Virus record (IMG/VR): IMGVR_UViG_3300030329_005082
Coordinates: 90,662-154,661 of that record
Source: a virus
Strand: one strand, 5' to 3'
DNA: 64,000 nt
The position numbers and the translations under genes are program-made. The notes under the pieces are model-generated. The model ran no database searches and had not been told where the DNA came from. It saw only the letters and a list, made by a program, of their open reading frames with translations. Positions 17,201 through 27,900 of this stretch are shown piece by piece (the first letter of the stretch is position 1; each line of letters begins with the position of its first letter).

Positions 17201-17308
17201 TGGATCATAACGGAGCGGCTTGATATATCCCTTGCGATTATAAAACCGTGAAATAGGTTCGCGAGCGGCAATTGGCGGTAATATGCGTATTTTTCTGTTA
17301 AAGGTCAT
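14255..17308 (-). CDS. Large virion protein, baseplate/tail-associated (1017 aa)
   Basis: No enzyme signature is visible. A strongly predicted coiled coil lies around residues 190-240 (IQEEIDTLIERQREIALEQL, then EIARLQQRVTGLEAEF). Two stretches look like fibronectin type III strands: around 655-690 (DTQVKYDTKYRYELSEFRLV) and around 890-930 (TNTYYYYTCYVEDNHGNPS). The C-terminus is acidic (EEEDENTLCND). It lies 2 bases downstream of the 1251-residue gene and belongs to the same transcription unit. The gap to the next gene (14185-14254) contains no clear hairpin. Function is inferred from context only. Confidence 0.65.
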   Translation of the reverse strand: MTFNRKIRILPPIAAREPISRFYNRKGYIKPLRYDPSLQASAESYGSNIRWSLGGWSEDNQDIALMPDQKQMDEWLVAIRNNPTAEREGYSLSQIRSNDYLATDGMGGVIRLPGVLSKLRAETIERILSDSREQITQQLSTILTYEDGEITEGSLAFYGAIIATAKVDEPLHEHAYKMLRFRETRASIQEEIDTLIERQREIALEQLENPSEENEREIARLQQRVTGLEAEFSTFGAAAFPNLGKSFQFGTMYLFAGLGTEIYQDRVALYNAVKSVLGEEYILNLLKTSPKSKKTVYDFVKFTVETPYVTRLETHAFLDLDEGPPRAIGFSQINPEYLFYDKNYEKTVSGSNIPENVQPSMYIYDLFTSAIIDNDGLRLSPAWQGNPVAGNTLQKEYAVSATLEGNIPENQNLLNDTSLRDYLDVYSHKATCDLTAEQKITIDRSLKSVMFPATEIGILKKLEEKKKFFPMYIQPSFATSDQGDVGKIIEENKVSSAVLESLRASEGAEQSYQVFTDYVVTNEDGNGFSISTTNLGTKPFRSTSIFEALEFGMNDEVIESLVVSEKGIEPITRFRLTNSQKENLQRALLNSRSTIKPKVLNYFNYLGKDTESPSESLGYRLSKYNQEGTKIQDILFANTGESQTITYVDTQVKYDTKYRYELSEFRLVVGTQCEVLVIDADEPLSLLTNDPQEIPNTMNPALVTYDIRSYEKPVVQVLEVPIYGTFFEDPQDPRVARCISYPIVNIMSHPPCAPDIQVLPLLDNFRQIKINTQLGTGNYTGDHALEFINVGQNAEKIQALYQYQRQFENYDLRPGHLEYKNEGIEEIQKVILLRARALDFTVPSYNDLYASFASGGIRTLSLDPEENVETVVSFDVLDTLETNTYYYYTCYVEDNHGNPSLPAPIYRVRLVYEKGLFIPEIELFQYTPISTQMPTRRFARFMRVEASDIQTFPFFDLDSEGVIQGTKNLASVHGSPVVGNTFVFRLTSRDTGRKFDIKLTFDEKAPEEEDENTLCND

Positions 17309-17310
17309 TT

Positions 17311-20300
17311 TTACATTGGCCCTTTATATCCGGTGACAAAACCATATGCCGGGGCTTCTTCTTTTACTTCAGGGTCGTCAAAATAACCTTCGGGATATTT
17401 CTCTGGATTTTCTTCTTCTGGCTGATCTGTTTCTCCCAGTCCGAGTAAAAAGTACTCATTATACATTGGCAATTCTAAAGTTTCCTTACGTTCAAAATAC
17501 TCTTGCACTAAATCTAAAACAGGTTTTTTGTAATGACTCAGTATCTTAATGTAGTCCAAAGGAGACATTAGTCTAACACGACATAGTAGATTTTGTTGAA
17601 TTTTTACTGCATCTGCTATTTTCCTTTGTGAAAGAAGACGCCATTGAGGTAGCTTAGTTTTCTCCAGGCGACTATTATCAACAGGGCTAACAGTCAAAAC
17701 ATCTGCTGAAAACTCTGTCTCTTCTGCCAGATTGTTGAATCCGTCCAAATATTCTATCCTTGCTATTTGTTTGTAGTTTAGCCAAAATGTCAAAAACTTA
17801 GCATATATTTTGGTTGGATCATAGGTGGCTGGATATGGTGGCTCATTTGGATCATTTTTTGAAAAACTGATGAGCATATTTTCTTCACGAGTTGTGTTAC
17901 CTGGGTCTTGGTCTGACAAGATTGGACGGCAAGCATCAAACTGAATTCTCTCATTCCCGAACCTATTTGATTGTTGGGTTGTTGCTATAATCATTGCGCT
18001 CTTAACTTGATTAGGCAAATTTGCCACAGGTGTATCCTGTAAGACAAACGTAAGACTTTCATCTGTAAGCCCTATCATTGTAACAAACTCTTTCAAAGAA
18101 TTGAAAGGAATATCTTCATATCTAATAAACCTTGGATCTATATCACTGTCTACAGTCAGTTCTCCAAAAATAGCAAATGGTAACTTGATAGGTCTCTTTA
18201 TAAGTCTTCTTTGTTCGCGAGAAGCTGCTTCATTACCTGGGCGCTTAGAAGCTGATGTGTCTGACAAAGAGCTATTGGCATTTTCCATGTAAGTCAAAAC
18301 AGATGGGTCTGTATTATTAGCACCACCAATTATTGAAGGTATAGCCAGAGGACCATTGCGGAAAATAAACATACCAGACCCAGGTGTTGCGTTTTCTGTG
18401 GTAGGAGGAAATTTTCCTGTACTTATCTTGGGAGGGTTGTATTGTGGTGTTGGAGTTGAGCTAAATTCTACACAATGTTGTTCCTCTAAAGCTTTCATAA
18501 CAGACTCATAAAGAATATTATTTGGTGTCTGATGTGGGTCATCATCTACTATCACAGGGTTTATTTGACGATTATCTACTGAAAATTTCATGTTTGAAAT
18601 ATCGGCAAACAATTGAGCATATTCGTTCAGGTCATAACGCACCGTGGGCCTGACAGAACTACCAGCAGCCGGAACATACATTGTATTTCTGCCTGGTGTT
18701 CTGATAACATTTGACGTCATATAAGCATATGCTGGTCCCATATATGATTCTATAGGTGCTATATCCCTATCATCAATAGATGAGAAATATTTTTCAAATT
18801 CTGCCATTACTCTGTTTTCATATTCTGTCAAAGAAATTCTTGAAAGACCAAACTGTTCTCTGTTACGCTCGCGAACAAAAACATAATCAGTACCATAATC
18901 TAGAGACTCTCCTTTTGGCACCGGCTTATTGAATATTGTTTTGTCTGTAATCAAAGGAACTTTACGCTGGCAAAATCCCCTGCGCTGAAGTTTAGAGTCT
19001 TGATCAAAAGCCAATCCACGACCGAGGGGATCATTCGGGAAAATCTCTGTCAATTTACGATAGATAATCTGGATCCCAACGTCCATAAGTTTTTCCAGAT
19101 CTTTAATAACCAACGGATCAATAAGTCCATTGTTTTTACTAAACTCATCTCTAAAGAAAAGTGCAATGTTTATTCTGTCGCCCTCAAACGCGAACGGGTT
19201 CAAGTCATCCAACAACTCTTGGTATTCAAAAGCAGCCTTGAGAAGGACGCTATCAAACATTTGAGCTTCGCCATCTATAATGCCCTTGATTCTATTTAGA
19301 GGAACATTTAGGGTCATTCTTTTTGGATTATACAAGTCTCTGCCATCACTTACTACTCCCCCAGAATATCCGCCGGGAGTTGGCACTGAATTGACTATTG
19401 TGTCAAAGATGTCTGACACTGTAGTTTTTCTTGCTAGCAAATATTTGATCATATTTCTCATAAAAATTGGTGCGCCATCATAAACAACATATTCAGCGCC
19501 ATAAACAAAATTTGCATTTATTTGTGAGCCTTTGTGTCCACCGTATTTTTGAAATTTGCCAAATTGATCTTTGCCTTCAAAGAATATTATCTTGTTTTGT
19601 ACACCGTCAGAGTTTTCAGGTGTCAAATAAACATTTGGAACTGGTGTAGCTTCGCCAACAACCTTTTCTGGAAATGTTGTATCTGGACCGGTTTCTACTG
19701 CTCGTCCTGAAGTATCCAAGTCATTGACGGCTCGGGTGGCGTCTTTAGATACCGATCGGCGAATCACGTTCATCCTTAACACTTTAGAAGGCTCTGAGTC
19801 TGGGTCTTCCATCAATCCTGTGCCATTGATCAATTGTGTTGATATTTTTTTACTTCTATACAGAAACGGAAAATAACTATTCTTTGCCAGACAAGACTCT
19901 ATATCAAAAGCGAACATAAAGCGATTATTTTCATCACTATCTTTTGCAATCCAGAAATCAGAAAAGTAATTGTCTTTTTTGATAATCTTTCTAATTTCAG
20001 GCTTGGAGTCTAAAATTGTTCTTGAGAGAGAACCATATACTCTATCAAATACAGAATTTACTCTTTCTATGAAGACATTTTGTGGGCTTAGATCTATACG
20101 TTGGAAAATTATTGCTTGGGGCGCACGGACAGTGGTCATGTCAGTATAGTCACCATCTTGTAATTGGGGTCCGGGGCCTCTTAGTGGGTTTGAGCGTGTT
20201 ATTCTTGGCCAAGCATATCTATCACCAATCACAGTCGCAGTCCTGGCAGCAGACATCCCAGTCACTAAAGATATCTCTGGAAGCTCAAAGTTATCCCCAG

Positions 20301-21066
20301 GTGGGGCAAAGTCGGCGTCATAAACGAACATGTAAAAAGTTAATTGTTCTAAATCACCTTCGGTCAATCCTGAAAAATCAAACACTACAGGATCTAAGTG
20401 AACCCTTTGCATGTTGTGTGTAGGGTTTCGTGTTATTTGTTCAATTGATGTTTCAGACCAAAAGCGAGACCTTCCACTTTCTTCATCAAACTCAATTAAC
20501 TCAACGTCACTAAGTGATCTTCCAGTCCCAACATTTGTATCAACAGCAGAACGACGTATAATTTCGCCATCCTCGTTTCTTGGCATATGATCTAGCACAG
20601 GCACATCATAATAGATTGTACCTTCCATCACACCAGAATTTGAAAATTGATTTCTGAACATTTGAGGAATTAAGGTTCTTTGGGTGGAATATGGCGACAT
20701 TGGCTGAGATTCATTGAAGACATAACCGCCTACCCCTAAACTTTCCTGTAAAAATTCAACATACTCATCCGAAGGGTACTCTTCGTTGAACCCATCTACG
20801 CGATGGGTGTTTGACATTAGAAGATATTCATTTACTCTTTGTGTCGCGAAATCTATAAGTTGTGATGATTTTTTACTATAGGAAGCAACTATCCGAATAC
20901 GAAGACCTTCTAATTCCTCATCCATTTCTGCCACCCTAGACACTGACTGGACCAAAGAAGCATTCACAATCCCCATTCTCTTTACTGAATTGGGGTCTTC
21001 CTCTTTCCTACTCACCTCAAGTGTGATGGATCCAAAGTCTAGATTTTTAATTGATCTTAATAACAT
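17311..21066 (-). CDS. Large virion protein, unknown (1251 aa)
   Basis: Begins MLLRSIKNLDFGSITLEVSR and is rich in Asp/Asn/Pro/Arg with no catalytic motif. A helical N-terminal part (about residues 45-90) is followed by a long mixed region and an acidic C-terminus ending AYGFVTGYKGPM. It is separated by 16 bases from the 297-residue gene upstream and by 2 from the 1017-residue gene downstream, so it is part of the tail block. T4 has no obvious counterpart of this size here; it may belong to an enlarged baseplate. Confidence 0.6.
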   Translation of the reverse strand: MLLRSIKNLDFGSITLEVSRKEEDPNSVKRMGIVNASLVQSVSRVAEMDEELEGLRIRIVASYSKKSSQLIDFATQRVNEYLLMSNTHRVDGFNEEYPSDEYVEFLQESLGVGGYVFNESQPMSPYSTQRTLIPQMFRNQFSNSGVMEGTIYYDVPVLDHMPRNEDGEIIRRSAVDTNVGTGRSLSDVELIEFDEESGRSRFWSETSIEQITRNPTHNMQRVHLDPVVFDFSGLTEGDLEQLTFYMFVYDADFAPPGDNFELPEISLVTGMSAARTATVIGDRYAWPRITRSNPLRGPGPQLQDGDYTDMTTVRAPQAIIFQRIDLSPQNVFIERVNSVFDRVYGSLSRTILDSKPEIRKIIKKDNYFSDFWIAKDSDENNRFMFAFDIESCLAKNSYFPFLYRSKKISTQLINGTGLMEDPDSEPSKVLRMNVIRRSVSKDATRAVNDLDTSGRAVETGPDTTFPEKVVGEATPVPNVYLTPENSDGVQNKIIFFEGKDQFGKFQKYGGHKGSQINANFVYGAEYVVYDGAPIFMRNMIKYLLARKTTVSDIFDTIVNSVPTPGGYSGGVVSDGRDLYNPKRMTLNVPLNRIKGIIDGEAQMFDSVLLKAAFEYQELLDDLNPFAFEGDRINIALFFRDEFSKNNGLIDPLVIKDLEKLMDVGIQIIYRKLTEIFPNDPLGRGLAFDQDSKLQRRGFCQRKVPLITDKTIFNKPVPKGESLDYGTDYVFVRERNREQFGLSRISLTEYENRVMAEFEKYFSSIDDRDIAPIESYMGPAYAYMTSNVIRTPGRNTMYVPAAGSSVRPTVRYDLNEYAQLFADISNMKFSVDNRQINPVIVDDDPHQTPNNILYESVMKALEEQHCVEFSSTPTPQYNPPKISTGKFPPTTENATPGSGMFIFRNGPLAIPSIIGGANNTDPSVLTYMENANSSLSDTSASKRPGNEAASREQRRLIKRPIKLPFAIFGELTVDSDIDPRFIRYEDIPFNSLKEFVTMIGLTDESLTFVLQDTPVANLPNQVKSAMIIATTQQSNRFGNERIQFDACRPILSDQDPGNTTREENMLISFSKNDPNEPPYPATYDPTKIYAKFLTFWLNYKQIARIEYLDGFNNLAEETEFSADVLTVSPVDNSRLEKTKLPQWRLLSQRKIADAVKIQQNLLCRVRLMSPLDYIKILSHYKKPVLDLVQEYFERKETLELPMYNEYFLLGLGETDQPEEENPEKYPEGYFDDPEVKEEAPAYGFVTGYKGPM

Positions 21067-21082
21067 ATCTTATCCTACACTA

Positions 21083-21976
21083 CTAAACTTCATTCGTAAC
21101 AACCTTGCAGATATTACCAGGGTTTCTGTCAATGTTGTTTTTATAAATTGTTGAATTGGAAGGCATCTCAACCCCTGGTACCTCTTGGTCTAATAAAATA
21201 TTGAAATAATATTCTACGTAGGTGTCATCTAAGACCGGGAAGCCGGCTAAAATATCTTCGCTGTTACCACCGATTGTTTGCGCTAAAACGGCGGGTGTTG
21301 TCTGGTTCCTTAAATTCTCAGCATTGATTGAATGGGTATTGATAAAAGACAAGGCTTGCATCTCACTACCTCCTTTGGGGTCTAATTTGAACACTTCTAG
21401 ATCATAGTTCCCATTCACGCTGAAGATTGTATTCAATTCTTGTATGTCTAATGTTATGTTTTGATTTTCCAACAAATCATATCGTACCGATGATCCGCTT
21501 TGCTCTACAGAATAAGCAACATACAAAGACGCAGACACGACAGGCAACGTATTATTAGCCATATATTCCGGATGTTCGTTTAGGTCTTTATCACTATTGT
21601 TAGTTACGCGAATGTCCCAAGAGGGGGCGAAATCAGAAAATTGATTATTCCGCCCAAGGAATCTATTGTAAGTTGCACAATAAGCCTTGTATTTATCAAA
21701 ATATGTCTCATAGTTGGCGCTGGTTCTAGAACTAATCGGTCTAGATGATGATGAAAATTTAGTCCATGGTCTCGTGCGTGGTGTTGTATTCTTTATTCTC
21801 TCAACTATTTGATTTTGTGTTTCTGATTTTCCGCCAAAGGCTCCATCATACAATACACCTGTGTCATAAAAAGCGTAATATGATGGATTAAACTTGCCCT
21901 CTGAGAGCTTCTGCCTCCCGTAAGGTGTCAACTCTATTTGGATGACTTCTTGTTTTTGATCAAAGAACTTAACCAT
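21083..21976 (-). CDS. Virion structural protein with LTxxGRxxLxxG N-terminal module (297 aa)
   Basis: The protein starts MVKFFDQKQEVIQIELTPYG and continues RQKLSEGKFNPSYYAFYDTG, matching the N-terminal pattern of the 318-residue protein at 13228-14184. The shared module suggests both dock in the same way, for example as tail completion or sheath-initiator-like parts. The rest is Asn/Ser-rich and beta-predicted. It is transcribed between two giant tail genes with gaps of 10 and 16 bases. Confidence 0.68.
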   Translation of the reverse strand: MVKFFDQKQEVIQIELTPYGRQKLSEGKFNPSYYAFYDTGVLYDGAFGGKSETQNQIVERIKNTTPRTRPWTKFSSSSRPISSRTSANYETYFDKYKAYCATYNRFLGRNNQFSDFAPSWDIRVTNNSDKDLNEHPEYMANNTLPVVSASLYVAYSVEQSGSSVRYDLLENQNITLDIQELNTIFSVNGNYDLEVFKLDPKGGSEMQALSFINTHSINAENLRNQTTPAVLAQTIGGNSEDILAGFPVLDDTYVEYYFNILLDQEVPGVEMPSNSTIYKNNIDRNPGNICKVVTNEV

Positions 21977-21986
21977 ATCTTAAGTA

Positions 21987-24900
21987 TCACTCCGGACGGT
22001 TTTGTGTCAATCCTCTAAGATCAACGCCGGGCGAATCAATAACTCCAGAACCTGCTCTTGCTTCTTCTGCTGCTCGTTCAAGCTCACGAGTAGTTGCCCT
22101 ACCCTCTTCTTGATACTCTTCTAATTCTGATTTTAGTTCGGGACGGAAACCAACTTTTGTATTTATTTTGCCCAATTCTAGAACAGAACAGTAATCATAA
22201 GGCCAATTGTATGTCGGATCACCCAAGTGATGCTTCAGCATGTAAATGCTCTTAGAAAAATTATCTCGGTCAGCAAGGAGTCTGGAGGCTGTCCTTTCAT
22301 CCATCCCTTCGTTTATGAAAGATTGACGAATACTATCATAAGTAAACGCCTTGTCGCCCTCTACTTCTTCTACGACCATTTGAGTATAAGAAGGTATGCC
22401 TCGCTCTTTAACCTTGAAGACAAGCCACTTGATATCTGGGAAAAACCCTAAGCGGTCTGGGTGCTTAGCAATATCCAACAAATCATAACGAGGGTGACCA
22501 TCTCGTTCAGCCCCCAAAGCCAACTGTTCTTTCAGCACTTCTGGGAAAACAGTTGGTTCAGCCTCTACATTATCTCCAGGCATATAATGATCTATTGCTG
22601 ATAGACTTTGGCGGAACTTGGTTGAAAGTTCTGGCATTACCCCTTGCCATATATCTGACAAATCTTGACGGGTTAAGGAAACTTTATGCTCCATCAGGTA
22701 AACGACTGGTGTTTGTGTCATTTCTTCCCCCTCTAAAATAGAGTCGTAATCATCGCCGCCAAATGGATTAATGAGATCTGGAATTGTTGGGTACCCCTTT
22801 GGTACCATTCCCATAAGTTTTCTTGCGAGAGCAGGGGGTAGAGAAAATTTAGTAAACTGCTTCCTAAACTGTTTCACTTTTGGTCCTAGCTTGTCGGCAG
22901 GTCCCTGAAGAGTTATAAGCCTTGGTTCATTGAGTTTGGGATCAATATAAAAAGGAAGCGCCAAAATAGCCTCTGATATACTCTTCTCGTTGTCGGGAGC
23001 TAGTTCGCCAAGACGCTTTGCTCTAGACATATCAAACCCGGAGCGGATGATTTCTTCTGAATCAAAGCCACAAAGGTCCGCAAGGGAACGAACTGTCCTG
23101 TTCGCCTCAAGGACAAAATCTGGTACTTTTTTCACATATTTGTATACTCTCTCAACATCTCCAGTAGATCCATCAGGAGTACCGATGGCAACCAAGTCAT
23201 ATTCTTCACTTTCACCTGTTGGGATATCCTTAATGTAGAGATAGGATCCTTGGTTAGTTTGAGGCATCACTCCGTATTGGTGCCACATACCCTGAGCGGA
23301 TGATGTATACATCCCAACATTGACCGATGAAGAATAAGCATATTGGTCTGTTGGTCCGGAACGATCAGGGAAATCCAAAGTTGGGCATTCCCATTTTGGC
23401 ATGATTACCCATTTGTTGGGGTCAGATGACTTATATGTGCCGCCGTGGTCAGTAGGGAATTCATTGCCGATACTAATTGATGCATCAATGTCCATTCTGT
23501 TTTGCCAGGCTCTATTCCAACCATAATCAGGAGTACCAGTTGTAGAGGTAGCCACGCCGTCACGATCAACAAAGGACCCAGAAGTAAAATCATAAAAGCT
23601 ACTACTAGCGTTCAAGAACTGAACAAAGACTTCTCCTCTGTCATTGTTAATGATTTCGTCTAGTGTGTAAGAATCCTTGCCACCATCTGGCATAAAGGTT
23701 ATACGAACTAACGAAGGTCCATAATAATGAGGGGGCGTAAATGGAGCGAACTCGCCGCGGTGACGGGGCCATGATAATGGCTTGGGTATTTGATTAGCTG
23801 TCAGAGTCTCCCAGGCGGCAGACCCAGTAGCTGTTGGGATCCCGTAAGCATATGGGTTACTGTAGAAATTGAACTCCTCGGTCTTCATTAGCCCAATTTC
23901 CATCATATAGGCAGCGTCCTTTTGGACATCAACTGTCCTAACTGGTGCAGAAACTTCCCCTTCGCTGGAAGCTGGCTTGCCAAACTGAGATACAAACTTG
24001 GCTAAATACCCATCCGAGCCGTATTTGTTTTCTTTCTTGCTCAAGAAAAACTTGGGAACGTTTGCTAGGAAGTTAGAGACAGCCTTCTTGTAAAGAGTGT
24101 CGTCTAGTCCCTTGGGAGTAATAGATCCGCTGACATCCAAGTAAAGCAACTGATTCAAATCAGAAAGAACTGTTGGTTGTTCATATCCCTCTTCTAGTGC
24201 AGCGGCGGGATCTAGAATGGTCTCAAAAGGTAGTCTGTCTGCCCAGAAAAACTTATTGACCTCGGCAGAACTCCACTCCGCATCTTCTCTATTTCTTCGT
24301 TTGTTTCCGGGGATTGATCCTGCACCTGTTGTGGCGCTGCTAAGTGATCCGCTTAGGCAACCACGAAGAGTATCATAGTGCAATGCTGCAAGGGGGAAGT
24401 ATTGATCTGCATTTCTTTCGGCTCGGCGGATTGGATAATCTACAGCAACACCAGATTTGATGGAGTTATACATGATACCTGGGGCAAAGAATGGTCGCAA
24501 TAAGGATCTCCAAGCCGGGGTAGTGCCGGCAGAACTACCAGCATATACAGCGTTTGATGAGTAGGCTGTTCGGAACAAGGCAGCAATATCCAGAGTCCTA
24601 TCAACAGGATAGAAGCCACTGTAAGGCAAGAGCTTGACAATTGCTTCAGACTCTAGCTCAAAATGTCGGGGATAATCATTGAATATAAAATTACGATCAC
24701 CTTCGTCAGTAGGCATGAAATCTTCCAAGAACTCAATATCATCGGTTTGAGCAAATCTTTCATAGAAGTTTGGATTGGTTCCGTCAAAATTGCTGGTGTT
24801 AGATCCTGTTATTTCAAGACTTGCTGATATGACTGCAAATAACGATCCTTCGTTTTGATATTGTTCTATGTGCTCGCTGATTCTGAACTCTGGTAAGATT

Positions 24901-27900
24901 GTGTGGTCTTTGCCGACAAGTCTAATATCTGAAACATAATCTTCATATGAGCCGTAGAATGGATATGTTGCTGGTGCGAGTTGTCCCCTTCTTGGTCCAT
25001 CAACATAACGACGGTCGCGACCGGCAGTCCAGGCTGGTCTTGTGTAAGCGGAACCGGGTGAGCGAGGCTCTGGCAGTTCTCCCGAAAACGCAGTTCCGGC
25101 AGCAACACCACCAGCAAACGCCACTTGGGTGCATTGTCCGCCAGAAATTCCTGTACCTGTAATTGCCTGCCCATTCATTGCCACACCTGCGACATCTGCT
25201 ACGATCTGCATCACAGCACCAACAGCACCTGGGTCTACTGGTGTTACATCAATCTCTGCATTTGATTTGCACAAAGAAACAGAAGTATAGATGGCATTTA
25301 TAACATCGTTTGTAGTACTAACGCCGCTACAACCTATGAAATAAGATGTTGCATTAACTCTCAACCCTGCATCGCTTGGCAGTTTGGTCTGGTCAAATGT
25401 GAATGTCACAGCAGTAGTGGTTGTTGTAATTATGATTGTTTGTCCGTCCAAAATGCTCGCAACTGTCTCAACGGCTGTAATTGATGCAGTTGCCGGCACG
25501 GCTGGAGTTGCGTATGACACAGTTGTGGTTACTGGAATATTGTACACATATTGTGCTGAGTTTATGTTTGCGGCAGCATAAGAAGCTGTCCCGTCGCGGA
25601 AAGAAGCATTGGTCACCTTATCATTAATCGTTCCATAATGGGTCATCATTAGTTCGCCGCAAGGCATTGTTGCCGCATCGGCAAAAACTACAGGAACAGA
25701 AGCTGTCAAAATCGTGACCAAAGATCCTGTAGAGTCAGAATACAAATATGAATCAAGTGGCCACATAGACCCAGAACCATTCCCAGAGCCAATTGGAGCC
25801 GATGCATCAAGTGAGTTATAAGGCTTTTGTTCTGATGCTTGCACTGTGTACCCTTGGGAGGTTACAAAAGGTGTCTCAACTCTTGGTAGCTGACGAACGT
25901 ATGTTAGCTTATTTGCGGCAGAGCGCAAGTCAGCATATGTACTGAAAGATGAAACATCATAACTTGATACAGCTATGTCACTCCTCCAGAAATCATTAAT
26001 AAATGACAACCTAGCTCTGGAGCCGGAGAAATATGTATAAATCTCTTTAGGATAAATTGTCTCAGGATATGAGAACACCTTGATAAGATCTGCACCGTTG
26101 GCAACTCGTGGTGTTGGTGGTACAAATTGATCTCTTAGTATTTCATAAGGTCTTTTTATTTTCCCGTAAGAAAACTTAATGCCGCCGTTTATTTGTCTGT
26201 TTAGTTCTCTGTTTGCAAAGCCCATCAACTCGTTACCATAACTGTATTTCATGCTTACAGTTATTTTCTCACCCAATGTTTTTGCTGGTGTCCCGAGCGG
26301 GGTTTTGATTTGGTGAATTAAAGGCTTGTATCTAGAAGTGACCGGTGCTTCTCTAAGAGAGACAGAATAATAATAATTTGACGTGTTGCCTTTTCTATCC
26401 GTCACTTGTCTTGAGGAAGTTGAATTACTAAACGAATTCATAGGCAACCCAGTGCCCTGTTCTACTGTTTCTTGAACTTGTGGCAGAACATTGTAAGTGT
26501 TTTTCTGAGTATAGAACTTCGCATAAGGGTCTGTTCCATTGCTAATCTGCTTCCATGGTACAAAATCGCGATTCTTAGACCACTTAAACTTCTTTGTATA
26601 AGCTAAATCAAAAATCAGGGCAGAGTCCCAACTAGAAACAGCATTGAGGCTCTGAGTCACAAATGAAATATTTTCTGGATAACGAGACCGTAGAGCAACA
26701 TATTGTCCATATATAGCAGAATTGTCCGAACCAGAAATATAAGAAGTCCATTGAGATCTGTCAGCAGCAGGCAACGCTCTTGTTACATAACCATTATCAA
26801 ACGTACTGCCAGTAATAACAGTAGTCGTTGGGAACGTAGTGCCAATCATCAACTGATTCACACGGTTCATTGGTGTTTTATGTATAGAGGGTATTACTGA
26901 ACTTCCTGTTTCAAACCCTCCAAACGTTGAGTGCTTCTTAAGGTTTTCATTATGTGGCAGTCTTACTGCCATATTTCTGAAGGGCAGTGCATTGTTGGGA
27001 GAGAACTGATCAGAGTTCACATCCCTAAATTGTTGTTTAGAGTCTTGCTTGGAGCCGGGTGCAGCAAATCGGTCAGTGAAGATTGTTTCATTTATTCTTC
27101 GTGAAGGTATCTGCCGTGGTGCAGGATAGTCTGCTGAGCCCGTTAGTCCAAGGGCTCTTCGGGCTGGTGTTGTTAGGAATGCTGTCGGCGCACTATAAGC
27201 ATAATGACTGTTGTTGAAAACAAAGTCCATATTTGTGTCTGCGCGGTTGTTCCCTTGAACAACTTCATAATATTTTGAATAGTTTCCGACTTTTCTGACG
27301 CCATCAGTTACTTGATGGTCAGAGATGACTGTTTTGATGTTTGCAATATTCAAAGGCGACTTGGAAGCCAAACCTCTTAGGTATTGACCTTTGGGCTTGT
27401 TTTCTATCGTCAAGGTTGTTATAGAGCCAGTCCCGCTAGCAATCTCTAAGCTGTATTCTTCGGCGCGATCTACTGTTCTAAATGGTGCGTTATGACGTGC
27501 TTGAATACCACCAACCCACCTTTCAGCGAATGGACCCTGCATGGGAACACTTTGACGATAAGGAAGAACACTGTCTTCGTGGATATTGGTTAGTGATATG
27601 CCAGTAAGTCCGGAACTGTTGAGTCCAGCATTATATCCTGATACGATACTAGAACTTACCGCCGTAAACGGAGTAATCTGACTACCCTTGTAGAGATTGC
27701 CGTCTTTGGTTGCTCGGAAAGCTACTTTTTTCTTTTCATTCGGAACATCTTCATCTGTACAATCTGGAAATGCTTCAAATCTGTCAAAAGTTAAATCACG
27801 GAATCGGCGCTTCTTGTTGAGGTACTGATTGATACCGCCATAATAAGGAGGTATTAGTTTGGCGGAAATACAAACAATAGAGTTTGCACCCCTTTGAGTG

